NCBI GenBank assembly: GCA_035512775.1
Contig: DATKDI010000061.1
Span: forward strand, 1 to 27,875
DNA from: JAJNBA01 sp035512775
GTDB taxonomy: Bacteria > Actinomycetota > UBA4738 > HRBIN12
Length of the DNA stretch: 27,875 nucleotides
Direction: 5' to 3'
In this document: piece after piece, positions 1 through 9,100 of the stretch
How positions within the stretch are numbered: the stretch's first letter is position 1
Layout of the letters: the number at the start of each line of letters is the position of its first letter
Program-made: the position numbers and the translations under genes
Notes under the pieces: model-generated
What the model was told of the DNA's origin: nothing
Databases searched by the model: none
The model's input: only the letters and a program-made list of their open reading frames with translations

Positions 1-593
1 GCACGGCCGAGATTGCCTCCCGCGAGACGCGCGGCCAGCCGCGCGCGGACTTCGTCCGAGCCCCCTCGGATCAGCTCCTCCACGACGAACGCCTCCGGCA
101 GCGCGGTGAACGTGACGACGTGGCAGCGCGAGAGCACGGTCTCCGGCAGTTCGTGGGCCCGCGCCGAGAGCAGCAGGAGCACGGCGTCGGCGGGGGGCTC
201 CTCCAGCACCTTCAGCAACGTGTCGGCGGCTTGCGGCGAGAGGCGGTCGGCCTCTCGGACGATGAACAGCTTCCTCCCCGGCTCCGGCGCCGTGCGGTAG
301 GCGGGCTGCCAGACCTCGGCCCGGATGGTGTCGACGTGGATGTCACGACCCTCCGGCTCGATGAGGAACTGGTTCGGGTGATGGTCCTCCTCCGCGAGAC
401 GGCAGTCGCGGCACGCACCGCATCCTCCGTTCATACAGAGCAGCGCGGCGGCGAACGCTCGGGCGGCGAGCGACTTCCCGCTGCCCTCAGGACCCGCGAA
501 CACGTACGCGTGATGGGGACGCTCGGTGGCGCCTGTCAGGAACGCGATCGCTGCCACCTGGCCGGGGACTCGATCGAGGACGGGGACGCTCAC
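1..593 (-). CDS. holB: DNA polymerase III subunit delta' (clamp loader), 3' end outside window
   Basis: The product is a clamp-loader AAA+ subunit that helps load the sliding clamp during replication. The 197 visible codons show a Walker A motif GPEGSGKS (residues 34-41), a zinc module with Cys53, Cys58, Cys61 and Cys64, an EADRLS segment (115-120), KVLEEPP (128-134) and the SRC motif (155-157). All are typical of the DnaX/delta' family, and the Cys set plus short N-terminus fit delta'. The start is GTG at 593-591, six bases after a TAGCGT -10 element, so the message is probably leaderless. An in-frame upstream start is unlikely because a stop lies just before. It follows MFS-tmk on the same strand after a 31-nt gap. 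The C-terminal part lies beyond position 1. DnaX is the main alternative, but the short N-terminus and the tmk neighbour favour holB. Confidence 0.9.
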   Translation of the reverse strand, partial: MSVPVLDRVPGQVAAIAFLTGATERPHHAYVFAGPEGSGKSLAARAFAAALLCMNGGCGACRDCRLAEEDHHPNQFLIEPEGRDIHVDTIRAEVWQPAYRTAPEPGRKLFIVREADRLSPQAADTLLKVLEEPPADAVLLLLSARAHELPETVLSRCHVVTFTALPEAFVVEELIRGGSDEVRARLAARLAGGNLGR

Positions 594-599
594 GGCCGC

Positions 600-628
600 A
601 CGCTATCGCGGGCCGCCGACGACGTCAG
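600..628 (-). promoter_or_regulatory. Promoter of holB, apparently leaderless
   Basis: Read on the minus strand, CTGACG (628-623) and TAGCGT (605-600) are separated by exactly 17 nt, and the GTG start follows after 6 nt. That spacing puts +1 on or next to the G of GTG. The -35 overlaps the TGA stop codon of the upstream tmk gene (627-625). No Shine-Dalgarno sequence is present, which fits a leaderless transcript. Confidence 0.6.
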
Positions 629-2721
629 TCGGCCGGCAGCGCGTCGGATCCGGGGGCATCGTCGTTCGAAGCCGCGCCATCCGCCGCCGCCGGGTCATCC
701 GATGACTTCAGGGATCCGGCGCCGCCCCCCTCCTCGCGCTCGCCGAGCGCCTTGCCGATCGCAACTCGCACGGCATCGAAGACCTCGGCTGGGGGCTTGT
801 CCGCATCGATGACGACGGTGCGCTCCGGGTGCTCTTCGGCGATCTTCAGGTAGGCGTCGGCCACCTTCGCGTGGAAGTCCTGGCCCTCGAGCTCCATCCG
901 ATCAGGCGGGTCTGTCGACCGGAGCAAGCCCCGTTCGGGTTCGAGGTGCAGCAGGATCACCAGGTCGGGGAAGAGGCCCTGGGTGCCCCACACGTTGAGG
1001 GTCAAGATGTCTTGTTCGCCCAACCCTCGGCCCCACCCCTGATACGCGAGGGACGAGTCGACGTATCGGTCGCAGATCACCACTTTGCCGTCCGCCAACG
1101 CGGGCCGGATCACCGAGTGGACCATCTGCGCCCGAGACGCCGCGAACAGGAGCGCCTCGGTCCGTGCGTCGAGCTTCCCGGTTTCCGGGTCGAGGAGCAG
1201 GTCCCGCACGCCTTCACCCACGGCGGTGCCGCCGGGCTCTCGCGTGACCAGCACGTCGTATCCCTCCGAGCGCATGAACTCCTCCGCCATCCGCACCTGC
1301 GTCCCCTTGCCGGACCCCTCCACGCCCTCGAAGGCGATGAAGAACCCGGTCGCCGGCGGCCGCTTCAGCTTCGGCACGAGGGTGAGGGGTTGGGGATGGG
1401 AGAGGCGGTAGCGCTTGAAGAGGCGCCGCGTGTTGAGCCCGGCAACGGCCACCGCGAGGCCCGCGCTCGCGAGAGCGAGTCGGATCCCGAGCTCGGAGCC
1501 GGCGCCCAACGTGCCATAGACACCCGCCAGCGTAGGGAACGTGGCAAGGGAGAGGAACAACCCCATCCGCGACAGGACCGTGAGGGAGGCGAACGTCCTC
1601 CCCCGGAACTCGTCACGGACGTTCTCTTGCAACAGGGTGTAGCCGGTCACCCAAGCGAGGCCGCAGAACGCCCCGAGCCACACGGTGACGACGGCGGCGA
1701 GGGCAAGGTTCGGCATGGCCGCGAGCACGAACAGCGTGGCCGCGGTCACGACGATCGACCACGGGAAGAGCGAGACACGTTCGAGCAGGCGGGATGCCTG
1801 GTTCGCGCTCGCCATCCCGAGTGCGATCCCGACGCCGAACGAGGTGACCATGAACCCCCACCCCGCGTTGTCGGCGCCGAGCGTGTCGACGACGAAGATC
1901 GGGGCCAGTGCGAGCACGGCGCCCACGGCCGAGAACGCGACGACGATCCCGGCGGTCATCGCCGACGCCATGGAGTCCTCGCGGAGGAAGTGGAGCCCGT
2001 CGACCACGTCGCGCCAGATGCGGGAGAAGTCCAGGCCCCCGGTGAGCCTCGCGGGAGAAGGAGGGATCGCGACCCGGCTGATCATCGCCGCCGAGAACAG
2101 GAAGGTCGCGGCGTCGAGGAACAAGGGGACCGCGTGGTCGCGGCCTTCGAGGACGGGGAGCGCGTGACTGAGCAGCGTGTTCAGGCCGACGAGCACGGTG
2201 AACACGATCCCCCCGAGCGGAAGGGTGCCGTACGTGGATGCGAGCGCGATGGAGTTCGCGTTGGCGAGCTGGCGGCGAGGCACGAGATTGGGCAATGACG
2301 CGTCCCTCGCCGGCCCCCACACGAGCGAGAAACATTCGATCAGGAACGAGAGGGCATAGATCGCCCAGAGTTGGCCGATGAACACCATCGCGGCGTACAT
2401 CGCTCCCCGAGCGATGTCCGCCGCGATCATGATCTGCTTGCGATCGAGCCGGTCGACGAGGGTGCCCGCGATCGGGCCGAAGAGGACGGCGGGAAGGGTG
2501 CGCGCGAGCATCAGCCCGGAGACCGCGAAGGCCGCGCCCCCAGGCCCCCCGGCGAGGGTCGCGACCAACGACGTCACGGCCAGGAACCCGACCCAGTCGC
2601 CCAGCGACGACACCGACATCGCCGCGAGCAGCCGGGCGAAAGGGCGGTGGGTGATCAGATCGCCGAGGGTCGCCGACCGGGTGCCGCGGAGCGCGGCAAC
2701 CTCATCGGCGACGCTCGTCAC
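625..2721 (-). CDS. tmk: MFS transporter fused to thymidylate kinase (dTMP kinase)
   Basis: This is a two-domain protein of 698 residues. Residues 25 to about 440 form a hydrophobic major-facilitator domain with about 12 membrane segments and the conserved loop DRLDRKQ after the second or third helix. From about residue 460 a complete dTMP kinase follows: P-loop GVEGSGKG (466-473), REPGGT, CDRYVDSS with Asp551, and YQGWGRGL in the LID region. The kinase makes dTDP from dTMP for DNA synthesis; the substrate of the transporter domain cannot be told. The tail (about 660-698) is acidic and low in complexity. The start is GTG at 2721, two bases after the topA stop, so it is translated from the topA message. 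MFS-TMK fusions are known in actinobacteria such as Streptomyces. Stand-alone Tmk is about 210 residues. Confidence 0.92.
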   Translation of the reverse strand: MTSVADEVAALRGTRSATLGDLITHRPFARLLAAMSVSSLGDWVGFLAVTSLVATLAGGPGGAAFAVSGLMLARTLPAVLFGPIAGTLVDRLDRKQIMIAADIARGAMYAAMVFIGQLWAIYALSFLIECFSLVWGPARDASLPNLVPRRQLANANSIALASTYGTLPLGGIVFTVLVGLNTLLSHALPVLEGRDHAVPLFLDAATFLFSAAMISRVAIPPSPARLTGGLDFSRIWRDVVDGLHFLREDSMASAMTAGIVVAFSAVGAVLALAPIFVVDTLGADNAGWGFMVTSFGVGIALGMASANQASRLLERVSLFPWSIVVTAATLFVLAAMPNLALAAVVTVWLGAFCGLAWVTGYTLLQENVRDEFRGRTFASLTVLSRMGLFLSLATFPTLAGVYGTLGAGSELGIRLALASAGLAVAVAGLNTRRLFKRYRLSHPQPLTLVPKLKRPPATGFFIAFEGVEGSGKGTQVRMAEEFMRSEGYDVLVTREPGGTAVGEGVRDLLLDPETGKLDARTEALLFAASRAQMVHSVIRPALADGKVVICDRYVDSSLAYQGWGRGLGEQDILTLNVWGTQGLFPDLVILLHLEPERGLLRSTDPPDRMELEGQDFHAKVADAYLKIAEEHPERTVVIDADKPPAEVFDAVRVAIGKALGEREEGGGAGSLKSSDDPAAADGAASNDDAPGSDALPAD

Positions 2722-2723
2722 GC

Positions 2724-5258
2724 CTAGCTTTCCTCGCCCGCCGTGACCGGCTCCGGCGCTGTCTCCCGCGTGGCTGCGGGCTTCCGCTTGTCTTTGGCGG
2801 TCGTCTTCTTCGCCGCGGTCGTCCTCGTGGCGGCCGTCTTCTTCTTGGCCGGCGCCTTCTTCTTGGTCGGCTTGCTCTTCGGCTTCTTGGCGGCGCGCGC
2901 CGCCGCTCGTGCTTTCCTCGCCTCGGACTTGGCCGCGCGCGCCGCCGCCTCGGCCTCCCGGTCCCCCGGCTTGGTGACCTTCAGATCGAAGTCGGCCTCA
3001 GCGCCGCAATGCCAGCAGCGGAAGCTCTTCGGGCGTCGCAGGAGCAGCCCACCGCAATCCGGACAGGGGGTGTCCTTCTCGGGTGGGTTGTTCACCGCGC
3101 AGTCGCACTCGGGGTAGCGCTCGCATCCGTACATCAGCCCGAAGCGGGTGCGCTTCTCGACCAGCTCCCCCTTCCCGCACTGGGGGCAGGTGACGCCGGT
3201 GCTCTTGGGCGGCTCCTTCTTGATGTAGCGGCAGTCCGGGTACCCGGTACAGCCGACGAACGGGCCGAAGCGACCCACTTTCTTCACGAGCTGCTTCCCG
3301 CACTCCGGGCACTTCTCGTCGAGCAGCTCCGGCTCCGGCCGCTCGCTCCCGTCGAGGTTGCGGATGTAGTCGCAGTCGGGGAAGTTCTCACAGCCGATGA
3401 ACTTCCCGAACCGACCCAGCCGCACCTGCAGCCGCCCGGGCTCCCGTCCCTCGGTCGGGCACTTCGGGCAGAGCTCCTCGAGCTCCTCGAGGTAGCGCTC
3501 GAACTTCTCCTCGGCGAGCATCAACTCCTCCGAGAACGGGACGTAGAAGTCCTGGAGGACGGCGACCCGGGTGGCCTTGCCCTCCGCGATGTCGTCGAGC
3601 TCGTCTTCCATCCGCGCGGTGAAGTGCACGTCCACGATGTCGGGGAAGTGCTGGATCAGCTTGTCGGTCACGACCTCGGCGACGTCTTCGGGGATGAACC
3701 GCTTCTGATCGAGGCGCACGTAGCCGCGCGCCTGGATCGTCTGGATGATCGAGGCGTAGGTCGAGGGCCGGCCGATGCCGAGCTCCTCGAGCGTCTTGAC
3801 GAGCGAGGCCTCCGAGTACCTCGGGGGCGGTTGGGTGAAATGCTGCTCCGGGAGCAGCTCGAGCAAGCGCAGGAGCTGCTCGGCCGTGAGCTCGGGAAGA
3901 CGCGACTCCGCGTCCTCGTCCGGCCCCTCGTCGCGACCCTCGGTGTAGACGCGGATGAACCCGTCGAACACGAGCGTCTGACCGGTTGCCCGCAAGCCGT
4001 ATCTCGCGTCTCTATCGACCGCCTGGATGTCGACACCCACCTGGTCGAACCGGGCCTCCGCCATCTGCGTGGCGACGGTCCGCTTCCAGATGAGGTCGTA
4101 CAGTCGAAGCTGGTCACGGTCGAGCGCCGCTGCCACGCGCTCGGGGGAGCGCAGCACGGAGGTGGGCCTGACCGCTTCGTGCGCCTCCTGGGCGTTCCGC
4201 AAACGCGTCTTGTACCGGCGGTGCTCCGGCAGCGCGTACGAGACGCCGTACTCGGTCTTCACGAGCTCGGCGATCTCCCGGAGGGCCGAGTCGGCGATGT
4301 TCACCGAGTCGGTCCTCATGTAGGTGATCAGCCCGACGGATCCCTCACCGGGGAGCGAAACCCCTTCGTAGAGGCGTTGTGCGATCGACATCGCCTTGCG
4401 CGCGGAGTAACCGAGCTTCCGCGCGGCCTCCTGCTGCAATGTGGACGTCGTGAACGGAGGTGCGGGAGATCGCTTCCGTTCCTTCTTCTGGACGTCGGTG
4501 ACCTGATACGCGGCCCGGCCGAGCCGCTCGACGTGCGGCGTGGCGTCGTTCTCGGCTCCGAGCAGGATCCCCTTCTTGTCCGGCGCGGTCGCGAGCTTCC
4601 CCTCAGGGATCTCGGTGAGACGAGCCACGAAGGGCAGGTCCTTGTCTTCTCCTGGGCCATCAGGGGAGAGCCGGACGTCGATGCTCCAGTACTCCACGGG
4701 GTTGAAAGCCCGGATCTCGCGCTCCCGCTCCACGATCAGCCGGACGGCGACGGATTGCACCCGGCCGGCGGACAGGCCGGGGCGCACCTTCTTCCACAGG
4801 ATCGGGCTGATCCGGTACCCCACGAGCCGGTCGAGGATCCGGCGAGCCTCCTGGGCATCGACGAGCTTCAGGTCGATCGCGCGAGGGTGACGGACGGACT
4901 CGAGGATGGCATCGCGTGTGATCTCCGTGAACGTGATCCTCTTCGCCTCGTCCGGCCGCACGCCCAGCAGGGTCGCCACGTGATACGCGATCGCTTCGCC
5001 CTCGCGGTCGTAGTCGGTGGCGAGGACGAGCTCGTCCGCGCCCTTGAGCGCTCTCTTCAGGTCGGCGACGTGGCGCTTCGAATCCTCGGGGACCTCGTAG
5101 ACGGGCTCGAAGCCGTCCTCGACGTCGACGCCCAGCTGGCTCTTGGGCAGATCCCGGACGTGCCCGAAGGAAGCCCGGACGGCGTAATCGGCGCCCAGGT
5201 ACTTCTCGATGGTCTTCGCCTTTGCCGGCGATTCGACGACGACGAGGGTTCCTGGCAT
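2724..5258 (-). CDS. topA: DNA topoisomerase I (type IA)
   Basis: The enzyme relaxes negative supercoils by cutting one strand through a tyrosine linkage. The 844-residue protein begins with the TOPRIM domain (VVESPAKAKT, residues 7-16, with Glu9; DYDREGE, 82-88). The catalytic Tyr313 sits in TYMRTDS. The rest of the type IA core runs to about residue 590. Four Cys4 zinc ribbons follow at about 597-629, 650-676, 691-718 and 732-751, then a Lys/Ala-rich tail (about 767-844) of the kind seen in actinobacterial enzymes, where it contacts DNA. The ATG at 5258 has GAGAGGAAG about 12 nt upstream. It is the first gene of a topA, tmk, holB run on the minus strand and is divergent from dedA. Confidence 0.97.
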   Translation of the reverse strand: MPGTLVVVESPAKAKTIEKYLGADYAVRASFGHVRDLPKSQLGVDVEDGFEPVYEVPEDSKRHVADLKRALKGADELVLATDYDREGEAIAYHVATLLGVRPDEAKRITFTEITRDAILESVRHPRAIDLKLVDAQEARRILDRLVGYRISPILWKKVRPGLSAGRVQSVAVRLIVEREREIRAFNPVEYWSIDVRLSPDGPGEDKDLPFVARLTEIPEGKLATAPDKKGILLGAENDATPHVERLGRAAYQVTDVQKKERKRSPAPPFTTSTLQQEAARKLGYSARKAMSIAQRLYEGVSLPGEGSVGLITYMRTDSVNIADSALREIAELVKTEYGVSYALPEHRRYKTRLRNAQEAHEAVRPTSVLRSPERVAAALDRDQLRLYDLIWKRTVATQMAEARFDQVGVDIQAVDRDARYGLRATGQTLVFDGFIRVYTEGRDEGPDEDAESRLPELTAEQLLRLLELLPEQHFTQPPPRYSEASLVKTLEELGIGRPSTYASIIQTIQARGYVRLDQKRFIPEDVAEVVTDKLIQHFPDIVDVHFTARMEDELDDIAEGKATRVAVLQDFYVPFSEELMLAEEKFERYLEELEELCPKCPTEGREPGRLQVRLGRFGKFIGCENFPDCDYIRNLDGSERPEPELLDEKCPECGKQLVKKVGRFGPFVGCTGYPDCRYIKKEPPKSTGVTCPQCGKGELVEKRTRFGLMYGCERYPECDCAVNNPPEKDTPCPDCGGLLLRRPKSFRCWHCGAEADFDLKVTKPGDREAEAAARAAKSEARKARAAARAAKKPKSKPTKKKAPAKKKTAATRTTAAKKTTAKDKRKPAATRETAPEPVTAGEES

Positions 5259-5396
5259 ATCGAAGCGAGCTTCCTCTCAGGGGATGTTGGCGGGTACTGT
5301 CATTGCGAGCCTCGCTCGGACGGTACCACCGGCTCTCGGAGCCTCACGGAGCATCGGCCGAGACTCGGAGCACCATGAGCGCCGATCCCGGCGGCC

Positions 5397-5425
5397 TCGG
5401 ATCCCTGGGAACACACTGGTACGCT
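5397..5425 (+). promoter_or_regulatory. Candidate promoter of dedA
   Basis: A TACGCT -10 (5420-5425) lies 17 nt after TCGGAT (5397-5402), a weak -35 match. The predicted +1 is near 5432, leaving a leader of about 26 nt before the GTG at 5458. This leader holds a Shine-Dalgarno sequence. The divergent topA gene starts at 5258, so the 199-nt gap should carry both promoters. A short palindrome GCGAGcCTCGC sits at 5305-5315. Confidence 0.35.
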
Positions 5426-5442
5426 GCCGATATTCCCGCACC

Positions 5443-5447
5443 GGAGG
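5443..5447 (+). promoter_or_regulatory. Ribosome binding site that fixes the dedA start
   Basis: GGAGG lies 10 nt before the GTG at 5458. The same frame is open back to an ATG at 5209, but that stretch is antisense to topA and gives an Arg-rich, non-DedA sequence. The site supports the downstream GTG. Confidence 0.6.
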
Positions 5448-5457
5448 CCCTCCGAGC

Positions 5458-6126
5458 GTGCTCGCGATACTCAACGACTTCATCACGAACCTGATCGGCG
5501 ACTACGGCTACCTGGCCGTGTTCTTCCTCATGGTGCTGGAGTCGGCCTGCATCCCCGTGCCCTCGGAGGTGACGATGCTGTTCGGCGGCGCGCTCGCCAG
5601 CACGGCGTTCGCGGGCGCGGGCCAGGAGTTGGACTTCGTGGCGGTCGGGCTTCTGGGGACGGCAGGGAACCTCGTCGGCTCGTGGCTGGCCTACTGGGCG
5701 GGCGCTGTCGGGGGCCGGCCGTTGATCGACCGGTTCGGCCGCTACGTCTTGGTACTCCCCCACGAGGTCGACCGCGCGCACGAGTGGTTCGAGCGGCGGG
5801 GTGAGTTGGCGGTGTTCGTCTCCCGGCTCCTGCCGGTGATCCGCACCTTCATCTCCCTCCCTGCCGGGGTCGCCCGGATGCCGTTCTGGCGATTCACCGT
5901 CTACACGGTGCTGGGATGCCTGCCGTGGACGTTCGCGCTGGCGTGGCTCGGATACGCCCTCGGGGAGAACTGGACGAAGGTCGAGGATGTCCTGCAGCCC
6001 GTGGCGTGGGCGATCGCGGCGGTCGTCGTGGCCGTCGGGGTGTGGTGGGTGGCTCGCAGGTACCGGAAGGTCCGCGCCGCCTACGCCGATCTCGACCGAA
6101 CCGCCGAGGAAGAGGTGGCGGAGTAG
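5458..6126 (+). CDS. DedA family membrane protein
   Basis: The 222-residue integral membrane protein belongs to the DedA/SNARE-associated family, whose members are implicated in flipping undecaprenyl phosphate or phospholipids and in membrane homeostasis. Visible family signs are the N-terminal re-entrant segment ESACIPVPSEV, GNLVGSWLAYWAG, and the core motif SRLLPVIRTFISLPAGVARM with the conserved Arg and AG. Three or more membrane helices can be seen, the last near residues 180-200, followed by a charged tail. The length is normal for the family. The GTG start is chosen on a GGAGG box and on family length. The TAG stop (6124-6126) forms the first half of a -10 element for the next gene. The exact lipid substrate cannot be inferred. 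Confidence 0.9.
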   Translation: MLAILNDFITNLIGDYGYLAVFFLMVLESACIPVPSEVTMLFGGALASTAFAGAGQELDFVAVGLLGTAGNLVGSWLAYWAGAVGGRPLIDRFGRYVLVLPHEVDRAHEWFERRGELAVFVSRLLPVIRTFISLPAGVARMPFWRFTVYTVLGCLPWTFALAWLGYALGENWTKVEDVLQPVAWAIAAVVVAVGVWWVARRYRKVRAAYADLDRTAEEEVAE

Positions 6127-6129
6127 GCT
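6124..6129 (+). promoter_or_regulatory. -10 element of the cyclase gene, overlapping the dedA stop codon
   Basis: TAGGCT lies 6 nt before the GTG at 6136, so transcription would begin at or near the start codon. TAG is also the dedA stop codon. No good -35 hexamer is seen 16-18 nt upstream, so the promoter may be weak or activator-dependent. Confidence 0.45.
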
Positions 6130-6135
6130 CCCGCC

Positions 6136-9100
6136 GTGTTGACCTGCACCAACTGCGGGCGTGAGAACCCGGAGGACGCGAGCTTCTGCGGCCATTGCGG
6201 ATCGCCTCTTGGAAACGCGGCGGGATCGGCCCGCGAGGAGCGGAAGGTCGTCACCGTGTTGTTCGCCGATCTGGTCGGATTCACGAGCAGGAGCGAACGG
6301 CTCGATCCTGAAGACGTCCGTGCGACGCTGACGCCGTACTTCGCCCGTCTCCGCGAGGAGCTCGAGCGGCGTGGCGGCACGGTCGAGAAGTTCATCGGTG
6401 ACGCGGTGATGGCTGTCTTCGGTGCTCCGGCCGCACATGAAGACGACCCGGAGCGAGCGGTGCGGGCCGCGCTCGCGATCCGCGACGCGATGGCCGAGAT
6501 GAACGAGCAGGATCCCGACTTCGACCTCCATGTGCGCGTCGGCGTCAACACGGGTGAAGCGCTCGTCTCGCTCGGTGTCCGTCCCCAGCAAGGCGAAGGC
6601 ATGGCGGCGGGCGACGTGGTGAACACGGCGGCCAGGCTGCAAACCGCTGCGCCGGTCGACGGGATCCTCGTGGGCGAGACGGCCTACCGCGCGACGGAGC
6701 GCGCGATCGAGTACAGAGACGCAGCGGCGATCGAGGCGAAGGGCAAGGCGGAGCCCGTGCTCGCGTGGGAGGCGGTGGAGGCTCGGTCGCGCTATGGCAT
6801 CGACATCACCAGGCGCGTCGACACCTCGCTCGTCGGGCGTGATCACGAGTTGACGCTCCTGCGAGACGCGCTCGACCGGGCGCGTCACCAGGACGAGCCG
6901 CAGCTCGTCACCCTGGTCGGCGAGCCGGGTATCGGGAAGAGCCGGCTGGTGCACGAGCTGTTCGTGCATATCGAAGGGATGCCGGAGCTGATCGCATGGC
7001 GCCAGGGGAGATGCCTGCCCTACGGCGAGGGCGTGAGTTACTGGGCCCTGGGCGAGATGGTGAAGGCCGAGGCAGGGATCCTCGAAACGGACCCGGACGG
7101 CGAGGCGGCTGCGAAGCTCCATCGGACGGTCGCCGAGCTGATCCCCGATGCCGACGAACGGGGTTGGGTCGCTCGGCATCTCGGGCCGCTCGTCGGGCTC
7201 GCACAGGAGCGGGGATCGAGCCAGGAAGGCTCCGAGGAGGCGGCGGCGGCGTGGCGGCGCTTCCTGGAATCGCTCGCGGAGCGGCGGCCGACGGTACTGA
7301 TCTTCGAGGACCTCCACTGGGCCGACGACGGACTCCTCGACTTCCTCGACTACCTGATCGATTGGACGCGAGACGTTCCCTTGCTCGTGCTCTGCACGGC
7401 GAGACCCGAGCTCCTGGCCCGGAAACCGGACTGGGGTGGCGGAAAGCTGAACACCGCGACGATCTCTCTCGCGCCACTCTCCGACGAGGAGACGGCGCGC
7501 CTGCTCGCGGGTCTCCTCGACCGAACCCTGCTGCCCGCTGAGCTCCAGGCGACGCTGCTCGCCCGCGCCGGGGGCAACCCTCTTTACGCGGAGGAGTTCG
7601 CGCGGATGGCGGCGAACCGCTCCACGGCAGACCTGGCCACCGTCGAGCTCCCCGGCTCGGTGCAGGGGATCATCGCCGCCCGCCTCGACGGGCTGGGCCC
7701 TGAGGCGAAGTCCCTCCTGCAGGACGCCTCGGTCGTCGGTAAGACGTTCTGGCTCGGCGCGGTCGCCGCGATCGGAGGGCAAGATCCCACCGACCTCGAA
7801 CGGCGGCTGCACGAGCTCGAGCGGGGGCGGTTCGTCCGGCGCGCCCGGCGCTCGTCGGTGGGAGCGGAGACGGAGTACGCGTTCCTACATCTCCTGGTCC
7901 GCGACGTGGCATACGGGCAGATCCCGCGCGGAGCCCGCGCGAACAAGCATCGGGCGGCGGCGGCGTGGATCGACTCCCTCGGCGGGGAGCGTCTGGAGGA
8001 CCGAGCGGAGCTCCTGGCGCACCACTACTTGTCGGCGCTCGAACTGGCCAGGGCGGCGGGACAGGACACGACCGACATGGAACGCCCGGCCAGGCTGGCC
8101 CTGCGTGCCGCCGGTGACCGGGCGCTCGGACTCGCCGCGTTCGGAGCGGCCGACCGCGCGTACGAGGCTGCCGTCGAGCTCTGGCCCGTGGACGACCCGG
8201 AGCGGCCGTTGCTCCTGTACCAATACGGCCGCTCGCTCTGGCTGTACAGGGACACCGGCGCGGACGTCCTCGGCGAGGCGAGGGATGGGCTCCTGGCGGC
8301 GGGTGACGTGGAGATGGCAGCGCTGGCGGAGCTCCTGATCGGCGACACGGTCTGGCGGCAAGGCAAGGGGATAGATGCACAGAGCCACTTCGACCGAGCC
8401 GAATCCCTTATCGAGGGAAGACCGGCCTCGACCGAGGTCGCGCAGGCCAAGGCTCACCTCGCCCGATACTTGATGGTAACGGGCCGCTCGATCGACGCGA
8501 TCCGCGTGGGCCGCGAGGCCCTCGCGGCGGCGAACGCATTGGGGGAGGAGGACATCCGTACTTTCGCGCTGAACACGGTCGGGACGGCGCGGGTGAACCT
8601 GGGTGATCTCGGAGGGCTCGACGAGATCGAGGAGAGCATCCAGGTCGCGGAGGCAGCGAACCTGCCGTGGCACGTGTCCCGAGGGCACATCAACATGGGG
8701 GTGTCCCTCTTCTACGCGGGCGAGATGGTGCGTGCCCTCGAAGTGCACACCCGCAATGTCGGGTACGCGCAGCGGTACGGGATCCAGGGAGGCATCACGT
8801 GGAACAAGGCGGAAGTGGCCTTCGACCTCTCTCTGGTCGGGCGCTGGGACGAGTCTCTCGTGATCCTCGACGCGGAGATCGCGCGCATGGAGGCGGGCGT
8901 GGAGCACTACCTGGAGGTCCAACACCGCCAGAGCCGGGCGAGGATCAGGCTGGGCAGAGGGGACCCGGACGGTGCGCTCGCAGATGCCGACCGCGGCGTG
9001 GAGGTCGGGCGGGCAGCTCGAGACCCGCAGGCGCTTCTCCCGGCGCTCGCGGAACGCAGCCGCGCCCTGTTCCTCATCGGTCGCACGGAGGACGCGGTGG

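Noticed and set aside
829..2298. Plus-strand open frame of 489 codons opposite MFS-tmk
   Set aside because: Composition is His/Arg/Glu-rich and mirrors the membrane helices of the true gene.
3009..5378. Plus-strand open frame of 789 codons opposite topA
   Set aside because: It mirrors topA codons, is rich in Leu/Arg/Gly/Val without recognisable domains, and topA is unambiguous.
5209..5457. Upstream ATG start extending dedA by 83 residues
   Set aside because: The extension overlaps topA in antisense and is Arg/Ser-rich, whereas a GTG at 5458 has a good ribosome site and gives the family length.
5344..7812. Long open frame on the minus strand (822 codons) opposite dedA and the cyclase gene
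   Set aside because: It is antisense to two genes with full domain evidence, its product is Arg/Pro/His-rich without hydrophobic core or motifs, and such frames are common in G+C-rich DNA.
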